A stretch of 64,000 nt of DNA from Nostoc sp. TCL26-01 (GCF_013393945.1 NZ_CP040297.1:641001-705000), one strand, 5' to 3'; shown: positions 9,375 through 17,798, numbered from the stretch's first letter. A program made the numbers and translations. The notes: generated from the sequence alone by a model not told the origin.

Positions 9375-9875
9375 CTATTTATGTTTTGGACAAATTTGTT
9401 GAATTAATCTATCAGTAGTCTTAAAAAAATTAACGTCTAGACGGTCTACAACCTGATTTGCACCATCAACACCATAAAGTTGAATAATCATATCAGTAAG
9501 TTTTTTAATTGCACTATTTTTTGACTCATTACGGCTTCTACCACCAGCCTCTCTCCAATCACAATATTGTTCAGCATATATATAAGCAAAACCACCCAAC
9601 TTTTCTTGTGTTATTTGAACAGAAGGTTTTTTCTGAGGTTGAAATTGCGATATAGGAGAGGGAGCAATAGTAGATTGTTTATTAATTGAAGATACTCCGC
9701 ACATTCCATTTAAATTAATTAAATTTCCTTGAGAGTCTTCCATAAAACAGTAGGGAATATCTTCCCCTACGGCTCTTTGTGACATGGGAGATAAAATAGT
9801 AGCAATAGATATTAATGAAATAATTAACCTATAACTACCGATACGAATACATGAACAAAAATGTTTGGTAGGCAT
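9375..9875 (-). CDS. Hypothetical secreted protein
   Basis: This 166-residue protein has an N-terminal hydrophobic segment (about 14-30, LIISLISIATILSPM) compatible with an export signal or anchor. The mature part has four to five cysteines (CFMED, MCGVSS, YCDWRE, ICPKHK) that could form disulfides outside the cytoplasm. No domain is recognised. The next gene on the same strand (9964-10347) is also a small exported protein 88 bases upstream, so they may be related or co-transcribed. Confidence 0.6.
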   Translation of the reverse strand: MPTKHFCSCIRIGSYRLIISLISIATILSPMSQRAVGEDIPYCFMEDSQGNLINLNGMCGVSSINKQSTIAPSPISQFQPQKKPSVQITQEKLGGFAYIYAEQYCDWREAGGRSRNESKNSAIKKLTDMIIQLYGVDGANQVVDRLDVNFFKTTDRLIQQICPKHK

Positions 9876-9963
9876 AATGCTCCTAATTCTAGCTTTTTAT
9901 ATTTTTAAATTCGCCAAATACAGACAGAGATTAATGAGAGTAAAAAGTATTCACTAGAGACTT

Positions 9964-10347
9964 TTACCAACCTCTTGCGTGTACACTTCTACAAACATAA
10001 ACCATTGCTTTACCAGCAGGAGAGTTTGGAGAAAAAGACATTTCCTCACTTTCTTTTTTCTCTGTCAGTAGATGACCACTACGGCTATAAGCCGCACCAC
10101 CTTCGTAAAATAGTCTAGTTTCTCCACAGGAAGCATAATAGGAAAGTTCATACATTGCTGTGTCAGTTAGGGTATACAGCTTAAAGTAAGTTCCTTCAAT
10201 CTTTTCTGTATCTAAAAAAAGATATTCACCTTTCTCCGTTTCACCTACTTTGATATATCGAGAGTCTTGAGCAAAAACACTTCCATTTACCAAAGATAAA
10301 GCTGCTGTAATAACTCCAACTGCTGCCATAGCTAACTTTCTAGACAT
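9964..10347 (-). CDS. Hypothetical secreted protein
   Basis: This 127-residue protein has a clear Sec signal peptide: MSRKLAMAAVGVITAALSL then an SVFAQ-type cleavage site near residue 26. The mature part contains two cysteines (YYASCGETR and VYVCRSV) in a pattern like small beta-rich extracytoplasmic proteins. The family is not recognised. The gene is leftward and followed by another exported hypothetical gene. Confidence 0.65.
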   Translation of the reverse strand: MSRKLAMAAVGVITAALSLVNGSVFAQDSRYIKVGETEKGEYLFLDTEKIEGTYFKLYTLTDTAMYELSYYASCGETRLFYEGGAAYSRSGHLLTEKKESEEMSFSPNSPAGKAMVYVCRSVHARGW

Positions 10348-10501
10348 AAAACTTTACCAGATACTTTTTTAAATCATGTCTTTTAGCAATTGTTAACAAC
10401 CTCAGTATTTTTGTCTAATTTTATACGATTTTTCCGTGAAGCTTACTTAATGTAATTGGCTATATATAGAGGTCAAATGAGCATCCGTGCAGAATACTAT
10501 C

Positions 10502-12217
10502 TCAACAGCCAACGGTAGGAGTAGAGATAGAGGTATTTTGATCAGTATTTTTTATACCTACCCAGTTGCTAGCAATTGGCATTCGCCAGCCAGTACCGAA
10601 GGCGCGGTCGGTGATTTTTAAACCTGGAGGTGCTTGTCGGCGCTTAAATTCTGCCCTGGCCACCATTTGTATAACTCGGTTGACCACCACAACTTCGTGA
10701 CCGGCGGCGACTATTTGCGCTGCTGATTGGTGGTGATTAATCAGGCGCTGCAAAATGTCGTCTAATATTTCATAGGGAGGTAGGGAATCTTGGTCAACTT
10801 GACCGGGTTTGAGTTCAGCGCTTGGTGGTTTGGTAATTACGTTTTGGGGAATAATTTCACCGTTGCGGTTTAGCCAGTCACACAGAGAGTAGACACGAGT
10901 TTTGGGGACATCAGCAATGACGGCTAAACCACCGTTCATGTCACCGTAGAGGGTGCAGTAACCGACTGCCATTTCTGACTTGTTGCCGGTGGATAATAAT
11001 AGGTAGCCAAATTTATTAGCGATCGCCATTAATAAATTACCCCGAATCCGTGACTGAATATTTTCCTCAGCCAAACCAAATTCTGTACCAGCAAACAACC
11101 CGGCTAAACTATGATCAAAGCTTTGCATCAATTCCCCTATGGGTAATATTTGGGTTTTGATGCCCAAATTTTCTGCCAGTGCTAAAGCATCACTAATAGA
11201 ATGTTCAGAACTATAAGGAGAAGGCATTAACACACCCAAGACATTTTCTTTGCCTAATGCCGCAGTGGCAATTGCCGCTACTAAAGAAGAATCGATCCCC
11301 CCACTTAAACCCAACAATACTTGAGAAAAACGACACTTTTCGGCATAGTCTCGTACTCCTAAAACTAAAGCTTGCCAAATTTCCTCATCTTCTGATGGAG
11401 ATGCCGGAACAACAGAACTTAATTGTAAATCGCGTTGCCCTGCGTCAAATTCTACAGTTACTAAATCGGTGGCAAAACCATTAGCACGACATATGGTTTC
11501 GCCTTGACGATTCACAGCAAAACTGTGACCATCAAAAATCAAATCATCATTGCCACCGACTTGGTTAGCATAAATTAGTGGTTGCTGAAACCTGATAGCG
11601 CTATGTTGCAGCATGGTTTCTCGAAAGCGCGGCTTACCTAAACTGTAAGGTGATGCCGATAAATTGACAATTAAATCCACACCCAAAACTGCTAACTCAG
11701 CAATAGGATTAACTGCATAACTCCGCTTACCCCAAAATTCCTCATCGTTCCATAAATCCTCGCAAATTGTTACGCCGATTTGAATATTATCTAGAGTGAA
11801 ATAATTAGCTTCTAATCCGGCTGCAAAATAGCGATGTTCATCAAAGACATCATAAGTTGGCAATAATCTTTTATGAAATGATTGCTTGATTTGGCCATTT
11901 TCCAATAAAGCCATACTATTAAATAGAGACTTATCACCAGTAATATCTGCTTGGCAATTTGGTGCAACCGTACCAACTAACACAGCTAAATTTACAGGCA
12001 AATCCCTCGCTAATTGCTGTAGAGTCATTGCCATAGCGTCTACAAAACTAGGATTGAGTAATAAATCCCGTGGAGGATAGCCACATAAAGAAAGTTCTGG
12101 TGTCAATAAAAGTCTCGCACCTTCTTTGACTGCCCGTTGTGCCATTTCCTGAATTTTCTGGGCATTTCCAGATAAGTCACCAATGATGGGGTTAATTTGA
12201 GCGATCGCAATTTTCAT
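10502..12217 (-). CDS. nadE: Glutamine-dependent NAD+ synthetase
   Basis: It converts nicotinate adenine dinucleotide to NAD+ using glutamine and ATP, the last step of NAD synthesis. The N-terminal nitrilase-like glutaminase domain (about 1-270) shows the catalytic triad context: E41 in LTPELSLCGYPP, K in HKRLLPTYDVFDEHRYF and C in TICEDLWND. The C-terminal synthetase domain (about 280-545) has the ATP pyrophosphatase P-loop LSGGIDSS and STGNKSEMAVGY. The length of 571 residues fits the long bacterial form. It is the last gene of a leftward pncB-nadD-nrtR-nadE cluster, separated from nrtR by STRR repeats. Confidence 0.96.
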   Translation of the reverse strand: MKIAIAQINPIIGDLSGNAQKIQEMAQRAVKEGARLLLTPELSLCGYPPRDLLLNPSFVDAMAMTLQQLARDLPVNLAVLVGTVAPNCQADITGDKSLFNSMALLENGQIKQSFHKRLLPTYDVFDEHRYFAAGLEANYFTLDNIQIGVTICEDLWNDEEFWGKRSYAVNPIAELAVLGVDLIVNLSASPYSLGKPRFRETMLQHSAIRFQQPLIYANQVGGNDDLIFDGHSFAVNRQGETICRANGFATDLVTVEFDAGQRDLQLSSVVPASPSEDEEIWQALVLGVRDYAEKCRFSQVLLGLSGGIDSSLVAAIATAALGKENVLGVLMPSPYSSEHSISDALALAENLGIKTQILPIGELMQSFDHSLAGLFAGTEFGLAEENIQSRIRGNLLMAIANKFGYLLLSTGNKSEMAVGYCTLYGDMNGGLAVIADVPKTRVYSLCDWLNRNGEIIPQNVITKPPSAELKPGQVDQDSLPPYEILDDILQRLINHHQSAAQIVAAGHEVVVVNRVIQMVARAEFKRRQAPPGLKITDRAFGTGWRMPIASNWVGIKNTDQNTSISTPTVGC

Positions 12218-12228
12218 AATTTAGTCAA

Positions 12229-12300
12229 TAGTCATTGGTCAATAGTCAATAGTCAATAGTCATTAGTCATTGGTCAGCATTCAGTACTCCCTCACTCCCC
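12229..12300. repeat. STRR heptamer repeats (AATAGTC/ATTAGTC)
   Basis: Tandem TAGTCAA and TAGTCAT heptamers followed by CACTCCC units fill the 96-base gap between nrtR and nadE. The repeats sit inside what should be one transcription unit. Confidence 0.85.
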
Positions 12301-12313
12301 CACTCCCTCATTC

Positions 12314-13060
12314 CTAAATAAATACCAAAGGCTTATCTTTAAAGGGGGCAAAAGCTGCGGCGTTAAATTTGTATAAACTGGCTGGACGACCTGCGCCTCG
12401 TGATACTTTAATGCCGGTTTCCGATAAAAATCCTAACTTGAGAAGCCGCGCCCGAAAGTTGGAGTAATCTGAGAAGTTTTCCCCTAAAACTGTTGTGTAT
12501 AACTGATATAAATCATTCAACGTAAACATTTCTGGTAAGACTTCAAAAGCAACTGGGCTATACTCTAATTTGTTGCGTAATCTTCTATGTCCATAAGCTA
12601 AAATTTCCTGATGATCAAAAGCTAATTTGGGGACTTCTTTCACTGGATACCAAGCAATACCAGTCACACCATCAGCGATTAATTCGGCTTCTTCAAATCT
12701 GACAAGGGCAAAGTAACTAACTGATAAGTAACGTACACCGTAACTATCAATTCCTTCTCTAGGATCGCGATTCGGGCCGCCAAAGGTATATAACTGTTCT
12801 AAATAGAGATTTTTCACTCTAATTTTCTCAGCCATAATGCGATAAGCAGCATCTTCTAAAGACTCTCCTTGTCGTACCAAAGTACCAGGAAGACTCCAAT
12901 AATTTAAAAATGGTTCTTGCTGTCGCATTACTAACAGAACTAATAGCCGATTCTTGTCAGTATCCACAGAGAAAATTACATTATCTACACCAACCTTAAA
13001 ATCGGCCAAAGGTTGTTGATTTAACGGAGTTGAAAACTTTTTGTGAGTGCGTCCTGGCAT
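12314..13060 (-). CDS. nrtR: NrtR-type NUDIX transcriptional regulator of NAD metabolism
   Basis: The N-terminal NUDIX fold (about 20-160) is followed by a winged-helix domain (about 165-245) with LLKLGFLSE and GRPASLYKF, the layout of NrtR repressors that sense ADP-ribose. The NUDIX box is damaged: after G65-E66 the REUxEE motif reads RIMAEK, so two key glutamates are Ile and Lys. This argues for a sensor rather than a hydrolase. The start overlaps the 3' end of nadD by 40 bases, implying coupled translation. It lies within the NAD genes it would be expected to control; a candidate operator is at 15124-15144. Confidence 0.85.
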   Translation of the reverse strand: MPGRTHKKFSTPLNQQPLADFKVGVDNVIFSVDTDKNRLLVLLVMRQQEPFLNYWSLPGTLVRQGESLEDAAYRIMAEKIRVKNLYLEQLYTFGGPNRDPREGIDSYGVRYLSVSYFALVRFEEAELIADGVTGIAWYPVKEVPKLAFDHQEILAYGHRRLRNKLEYSPVAFEVLPEMFTLNDLYQLYTTVLGENFSDYSNFRARLLKLGFLSETGIKVSRGAGRPASLYKFNAAAFAPFKDKPLVFI

Positions 13061-13623
13061 TTGTACAAATGCTGTTGATGAATATAAGCAGCTATAGGGG
13101 GTGTGAGGGCTTCCGTATCTCCGTGTTCACGATACGCGCTAGAGGAAACATCTAAACCAGTGAGACTGGCGATCGCAATTTTGCCTCCCAGATGTTGTAA
13201 GGTTTCTAGACTAGACCCATCCATTGCATATCCTGGTCGCGGTACAACCAAGAGTTGCACCTGCTGTAATAATTCTTCAATTCGATACCAGCGCGGTAAC
13301 TGACTCAATAAATCTGAACCAATTACCAAAGTAAATTCTGTCTCTACAGGCCAGCGTAATTTCGCTTTTTCCAATGTTTCCAAGGTTCTAAAGCTACTTA
13401 ATTCCTGTTCTAGCGCAATATTCTGTCTCAGTGTGTCAATATCCGCAATCAACAGTTGCAACATCGCCGCCCGATGTGCTAACAATGTCTGGTGAGATTT
13501 AAACGGATTATCAGCAGCCCAAACTGCTACATAATCATAATGCTCAGACAACCACCGCAGAATCTTTTGATGTCCAGCCGTCGGCGGGTCTGCACTAGTC
13601 CCAAATAAAGCGATTTTGTTCAT
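13021..13623 (-). CDS. nadD: Nicotinate-nucleotide adenylyltransferase
   Basis: It transfers AMP from ATP to nicotinate mononucleotide, forming the NadE substrate. The N-terminal nucleotidyltransferase signature is ALFGTSADPPTAGHQKIL (a GTxxDPxxxGH variant), and VIGSDLLSQLPRWYRIEELL and DVSSSAYR (the ISSxxxR-like motif) follow. The 200-residue length is normal. It lies between pncB (91 bases upstream, gap filled with STRR repeats) and nrtR (40-base overlap). The overlap and position make the assignment secure. Confidence 0.93.
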   Translation of the reverse strand: MNKIALFGTSADPPTAGHQKILRWLSEHYDYVAVWAADNPFKSHQTLLAHRAAMLQLLIADIDTLRQNIALEQELSSFRTLETLEKAKLRWPVETEFTLVIGSDLLSQLPRWYRIEELLQQVQLLVVPRPGYAMDGSSLETLQHLGGKIAIASLTGLDVSSSAYREHGDTEALTPPIAAYIHQQHLYKCQDALTKSFQLR

Positions 13624-13690
13624 AGTTATTAGTCAATGGTCAATGGTCAATAGTCAATAGTCAATAGTCAATAGTCATTGGTCATTAGCA
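13624..13690. repeat. STRR heptamer repeats (AATAGTC)
   Basis: About nine TAGTCAA/TGGTCAA/TAGTCAT heptamers lie between pncB and nadD, directly upstream of the nadD ATG. No ribosome site is evident in the repeats. Confidence 0.85.
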
Positions 13691-13713
13691 TTTCTTCTTC
13701 TCCCCTGCACCCC

Positions 13714-15090
13714 TCACTCCCCTTTACTCGTTTGTTCTGTCAAATCACCTAACGTACTGGCAATCTCCACTGGTACTGAGATGGGATGATTTAGATGTCT
13801 TGTTTGTTCTGGTAGGCTGGCTACTGAATTAGCTGTGCGTTGGCGAATTGCAGCTATGGTTTCTGGTGGTTGGAGTCGTTGTCCTGCTTTGACTACTAGT
13901 TGCAACAGGGGTGTTTCGCCAGTGTGGGGTGTATCGGTAATTAATCCCAGTCTGTCGGCTTTGATTTGTCCGTCTGTAAATGACCTAAAAATTTGTTTGC
14001 GTCCTGGGTATGTTACCTTACCACTGGACTTTTTCATCACGGGAATGTTGTCAACTTCTACGAGTTTATAGACTCCATTGACGGGGGAACCTGTGACTAG
14101 TTTGGTTCCTAGTCCGTAACCATCGATCTCTGCACCTGCGGCTTTGAGTTTGGCGATTTCCCATTCATCTAAGTCACCACTAGCAAAAATTGTCACCTCT
14201 GGTAGGAGCGATCGCACTTTTTTTGATAAGTCCACTAAATCGCCAGAATCCAGTCTGACACCAGATAATGTCATTTTGCCAGCATTGACTTGTGTTGCTA
14301 ATTTCTGGGCAGCCGCCACCGTATCATAAGTATCAATTAATAATGGCGCACCGGGAAAATAGCGATGGAATGCAGTAAAGGCTTGTTCTTCACTACCTTC
14401 CATCGCTGACAACGCCATAACCAAGGCGTGAGCCATCGTACCACTTGGTTGTTGTCCCAGTTGTAGCGCTGCTAACACATTGGAGGTGGCATCTAATCCG
14501 CCGGCTAAGGCTGCTCGTGCTGCCCATAAAGAGCCTTGGGGACTAAATGCTCGTCTTGTGCCAAATTCTAAAAGTGTGGCTTGTTCACCCGCTACATCCC
14601 GGATACGGGCTGCTTTTGTGGCTACTAAGGTTTGGTAGTTCAGTGTATTTAATAGATAGGTTTCTACTAACTGTGCTTGCCAAAGCGGTGCTTCCACCCG
14701 TAACAGTGGTTCGTTGGCAAACACTGCTGTCCCTTCCGGAACTGCCCAGACATCCCCAGTAAAACGTCCTTCTCTTAGCAATGACCAAAATTGTTCACCT
14801 GCTTGGGCAAAAATGCCTGTGGCTTGTAATGCAGCTATCTGTGCTGGGCTAAAGCTTAACTTTTCTAAATATTCCAGGGCTTGTGCTAAACCCATCGCTA
14901 TTAAATAGCCAAAACCTTCTGGCGATCGCCTAACGAATAACTCAAAGCTAGCCCTTTTTTGTTCTACGCCTTCGCCTACATAACAAGCCGCCATTGTTAA
15001 CTGATACAAGTCGGTTAACAGGCTGTAATCAGCAGCAGAGACGTTGAGTTCTGAGTTCTGGTGGATATCCCTGGTGGGGAAAGTCATCAT
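13714..15090 (-). CDS. pncB: Nicotinate phosphoribosyltransferase
   Basis: It makes nicotinate mononucleotide from nicotinate and PRPP, the salvage entry to NAD. The 458-residue protein shows DLYQLTMAACY near the start, TLLEFGTRRAFSPQGSLWAARAALAGG around residue 172 (conserved RR/FS substrate region), GTMAHALV, and VRLDSGDLVDLSKKVR with the PRPP-site aspartate, then YGLGTKLVTG. It is the first gene of the leftward NAD cluster. Two adjacent ATG codons begin it (15090 and 15087); a ribosome site AAGGAAG precedes them. A promoter with an overlapping palindrome lies just upstream. Confidence 0.95.
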   Translation of the reverse strand: MMTFPTRDIHQNSELNVSAADYSLLTDLYQLTMAACYVGEGVEQKRASFELFVRRSPEGFGYLIAMGLAQALEYLEKLSFSPAQIAALQATGIFAQAGEQFWSLLREGRFTGDVWAVPEGTAVFANEPLLRVEAPLWQAQLVETYLLNTLNYQTLVATKAARIRDVAGEQATLLEFGTRRAFSPQGSLWAARAALAGGLDATSNVLAALQLGQQPSGTMAHALVMALSAMEGSEEQAFTAFHRYFPGAPLLIDTYDTVAAAQKLATQVNAGKMTLSGVRLDSGDLVDLSKKVRSLLPEVTIFASGDLDEWEIAKLKAAGAEIDGYGLGTKLVTGSPVNGVYKLVEVDNIPVMKKSSGKVTYPGRKQIFRSFTDGQIKADRLGLITDTPHTGETPLLQLVVKAGQRLQPPETIAAIRQRTANSVASLPEQTRHLNHPISVPVEIASTLGDLTEQTSKGE

Positions 15091-15118
15091 GGCAGAGCTT
15101 CCTTAAAAGAATGCTTCT

Positions 15119-15154
15119 CCTTATTATGGTAGTTTTTACCATAAATATTGTCAA
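15119..15154 (-). promoter_or_regulatory. pncB promoter with candidate NrtR operator
   Basis: On the minus strand a consensus -35 TTGACA (15154-15149) is followed after exactly 17 bases by TACCAT (15131-15126) as the -10. A perfect 8-base inverted repeat, TTATGGTA (15124-15131) and TACCATAA (15137-15144), 21 bases in total, covers the -10 and most of the spacer. A repressor bound here would block RNA polymerase. Assignment to NrtR is inferred from the linked nrtR gene. Confidence 0.65.
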
Positions 15155-15445
15155 GTATAAAAATAATCAGAATGTAAGTCACGATAAAATCAGGCTTTCA
15201 TCACCTTGAAATGATAAATCCATCTATTAATTTATATATTTTAATAGTTAATATTGATAATATTATTGGCTCAAAGGGTGAGAAACGAGATCACAAAGAA
15301 TTTTGATGTTTGGTTATGGGTTTGTAGAGATATGTCTATTCTTAGGACTTTAAAAACTCATGTTTTTGGGTTAAAATCTAAATAGAAACTGTCAAGCAAC
15401 TACAGTTTTAAGTATTGCAAACCTATCTGAAAAATTGTTGCATAT

Positions 15446-15465
15446 GTTCTCAATATATTGAGAAC
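15446..15465. promoter_or_regulatory. Perfect 20-base palindrome upstream of small gene
   Basis: GTTCTCAATATATTGAGAAC is a perfect palindrome 73 bases upstream of the ATG at 15539. It has the size and symmetry of a homodimer operator. No T-run follows and there is no loop, so a terminator is unlikely. Confidence 0.5.
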
Positions 15466-15514
15466 TAGATTTAAAAAAGAGAATTGGCATTAAAGTAAAG
15501 AAATCAAGAGAAAC

Positions 15515-15532
15515 TGACTCAAAAAGGAGTCA
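15515..15532 (+). promoter_or_regulatory. Hairpin overlapping a ribosome binding site
   Basis: TGACTC (15515-15520) pairs with GAGTCA (15527-15532) around the loop AAAAAG. The Shine-Dalgarno AAGGAG (15524-15529) spans loop and 3' arm, 9 bases before the ATG. Folding would partly hide it. Confidence 0.45.
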
Positions 15533-15538
15533 AATAAT

Positions 15539-15700
15539 ATGGCTATTTCTAAAATGCTTGCTGGCATCGCTCAATATATTTCAGATATTTCTGCGGCCAT
15601 AATGCGGATTTTTAGCCCCACAGATGATGCTTATCCAAATATAGGCGTACAACCATTTACAGGTTCGCCATACAAAAAACGCACAGCAGATGCTTGGTAA
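15539..15700 (+). CDS. Small conserved-looking protein, 53 residues
   Basis: The protein starts MAISKMLAGIAQYISDISAA, giving an amphipathic or weakly hydrophobic helix, and continues IMRIFSPTDDAYPNIGVQPF and then TGSPYKKRTADAW. A very good ribosome site (AAAAAGGAG) precedes the ATG, and a strong terminator follows at 15810. I recall similar short proteins with the GVQPF-G-PY pattern in filamentous cyanobacteria, but no function. It is shorter than most ORF cut-offs and easily missed. It has its own upstream palindrome and ribosome-site hairpin, which suggests tight regulation. Confidence 0.72.
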   Translation: MAISKMLAGIAQYISDISAAIMRIFSPTDDAYPNIGVQPFTGSPYKKRTADAW

Positions 15701-15736
15701 ACAAAACAGTAGTTTACCCAGAATTAGTCTTGAAAA

Positions 15737-15795
15737 GTTTGCTCAATGCGGGGAACCCGCGCACGCAACTTTCCGCAAAATTCAAAATTCAAAAA
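15737..15795. repeat. Dispersed repeat (GCTCAA...CGCACGCAACTTTCCGCAAAATTC)
   Basis: The sequence TTTGCTCAATGCGGGGAACCC, then GCACGCAACTTTCCGC and repeated TTCAAAA, matches part of the array at 25500-25655. Here it is inserted between the stop of the 53-residue gene and its terminator. Confidence 0.75.
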
Positions 15796-15809
15796 TGATT
15801 GCAAGTTAT

Positions 15810-15851
15810 CCTTTGGTAGACACAGTTTCTCATGCCTACCAAAGGTTTTTT
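15810..15851 (+). terminator. Rho-independent terminator of the 53-residue gene
   Basis: CCTTTGGTAG (15810-15819) pairs perfectly with CTACCAAAGG (15836-15845), followed by TTTTTTATTAT. This closes the transcription unit that begins near 15446. Confidence 0.8.
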
Positions 15852-15856
15852 ATTAT

Positions 15857-16024
15857 AGGGATTGGGGACTGGGGACTGGGAACTGGGGACTGGGGATTAG
15901 AGACAAAAATGAGTGATTAAACAAGTATTTAATATTTAAAACAACTGCGTACACATCAACCCTTTTTCTTTCTCATGGCTTATTACCCAATACCCAATAC
16001 CCAATACCCAATACCCAATACCCA
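15857..16024. repeat. STRR tandem repeats (GGGGACT and TACCCAA units)
   Basis: GGGGACT/GGGAACT heptamers occupy about 15861-15900. Six ACCCAAT units run from 15984 to 16024 and end next to the stop codon of the histidine kinase gene. Confidence 0.85.
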
Positions 16025-16027
16025 TTT

Positions 16028-17701
16028 TCACTGCCTCCAAGGAATCTCAATCACAAATTCTGTACCTTGGCCAAGTTGAGAGTGACATTGCAATTTTCCA
16101 CCATGTTTTTCGGTGATGATTTGGTAACTCAGGGACATTCCCATACCTGTTCCTTTGCCTACAGGTTTAGTAGTAAAAAATGGATTAAACACTTTTGTTT
16201 GAATTTCTTCTGTCATCCCCATACCATTGTCAGCGATCGCAATTTTCACCCAATGAGAACTACACACTGAAGTCCTAATATTAATTGTCGGGTTTTCCCT
16301 ATTTCCTACGTCCCATTCTTTACTATTCATTCCCTCTTCTAAAGCATCAAGAGCATTTGCCAAAATATTCATAAATACCTGATTAAGTTGTCCAGCATAA
16401 CATTCTACCAATGGCAAATCACCGTATTCTTTAATAATTTGAATTCCTGGACGGTTTGATTGTTCCTTGAGGCGATGTTGTAAAATCATCAGAGTACTAT
16501 CAATACCTGCGTGGATATCTACTGCTTTAAACTCAGCTTCATCCATGCGCGAAAAGGTACGTAAAGACAAGACAATTTGCCGGATGCGTTGAGTACCAAT
16601 TTTCATGGAGTTTAAGATTTTTGGTAAGTCATCTTTAATGTATTCCAGGTCAATTTCCTCAAACAATGCCTGAAATTCTGAGTCATAATTGGTAGTTTTT
16701 TGTTGATAAAATTGAATAACTCGTAAGAGGTCTTGACTATGTTCTTCAATATAGTTGAGATTACCGTGAATAAAATTGACAGGATTATTAATTTCGTGAG
16801 CGACTCCAGCAACTAATTGTCCAAGACTGGACATTTTTTCTGCTTGAATCATTTGTGTATGAGTACGTTTGAGTTCTTGTAGAGTTTGTTCTAAATCTTG
16901 TGTTTGTTGTCTGAGTTGGGCTTCAATTTGTTTACGCTCACTAATATCTCGTACCACAGAAAGGGCGTGAGGCTTGCCATTATAGTCAAACAATTTACCT
17001 GTGACTTCTATATCAAAACAAGTGCCATCTTTGCGAACATCTGTTGCTTGAGCATGAAACTCACCTCCAGCCTTAACTGTTTTGATAAATTCTGCTAGTG
17101 TTTCATAGGAATTAGGATGAATATAATCTGTAGGATTAAGCGTGGAAAATTCCACCTGAGAATAGCCGTGCATTTGGCAAAAAGCCGGATTAACAGCCAC
17201 AATTTTACCCGTATCTAAATTGAGAACACTAATACCATCGCTGACAGTCTCAAAAATACTGCGATACTGAATTTCTTGTTGATGTAAAGCTGCTTCTTTG
17301 GCTTTATACTCAGATACATCTCGTGCTACAGCATAAACTAAATCATCATGAGCAACAGAAGTCCAAGATAACCAACAGTAAGAACCATCTTTGCGACGAT
17401 AGCGATTTTCAAATCGAAAAACCCGCACACCTTGACTCAACTTTCCCATTTCTGCCAATGTAGCTGCTCGGTCATCAGGATGTACCATATCCATGAAAGC
17501 AGTTGACAGTAGTTCTTTTTGAGAGTACCCAAGGATTTTTTCACCCGCCAGATTCATTTGCTTAAAATAGCCATCGAAGCCGGCAATGCAAAGTATATCA
17601 ACAGAAATATCAAAGAATTGTGAAAAGTTGCGATATTTATTCAGTTCTTGCTCAAGTTGGGTGATGGTAGCACTGAATTCATCTCTAGATTCGATGTTCA
17701 T
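16028..17701 (-). CDS. PAS-domain sensor histidine kinase
   Basis: This is a soluble kinase of 557 residues. Two PAS domains (about 20-130 and 145-260) show the typical NLAGEKILGYS and NPAFCQMHGYS, each followed by a PAC-like segment. After a coiled-coil linker (about 255-290) comes a HisKA domain with the phospho-accepting histidine in VAGVAHEINNPVNF. The HATPase domain has NILANALDAL (N box), IADNGMGM (G1) and GKGTGMGMSL (G2). No transmembrane segment or receiver is present. The signal and partner regulator are not encoded nearby. Confidence 0.93.
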   Translation of the reverse strand: MNIESRDEFSATITQLEQELNKYRNFSQFFDISVDILCIAGFDGYFKQMNLAGEKILGYSQKELLSTAFMDMVHPDDRAATLAEMGKLSQGVRVFRFENRYRRKDGSYCWLSWTSVAHDDLVYAVARDVSEYKAKEAALHQQEIQYRSIFETVSDGISVLNLDTGKIVAVNPAFCQMHGYSQVEFSTLNPTDYIHPNSYETLAEFIKTVKAGGEFHAQATDVRKDGTCFDIEVTGKLFDYNGKPHALSVVRDISERKQIEAQLRQQTQDLEQTLQELKRTHTQMIQAEKMSSLGQLVAGVAHEINNPVNFIHGNLNYIEEHSQDLLRVIQFYQQKTTNYDSEFQALFEEIDLEYIKDDLPKILNSMKIGTQRIRQIVLSLRTFSRMDEAEFKAVDIHAGIDSTLMILQHRLKEQSNRPGIQIIKEYGDLPLVECYAGQLNQVFMNILANALDALEEGMNSKEWDVGNRENPTINIRTSVCSSHWVKIAIADNGMGMTEEIQTKVFNPFFTTKPVGKGTGMGMSLSYQIITEKHGGKLQCHSQLGQGTEFVIEIPWRQ

Positions 17702-17798
17702 CTGTATCTACCTCCAGTGGAAAGTTTGCTAGCACAAATGGACAACTTTAGTATTCCCCATCTGTGAATTCAAAATTAATTTTAAAATTAGTATAAAA

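Noticed and set aside
15690..15920. A 76-codon plus-strand frame beginning MLGKQNSS
   Set aside because: It overlaps the end of the 53-residue gene, runs through a dispersed repeat, a terminator hairpin and GGGGACT repeats.
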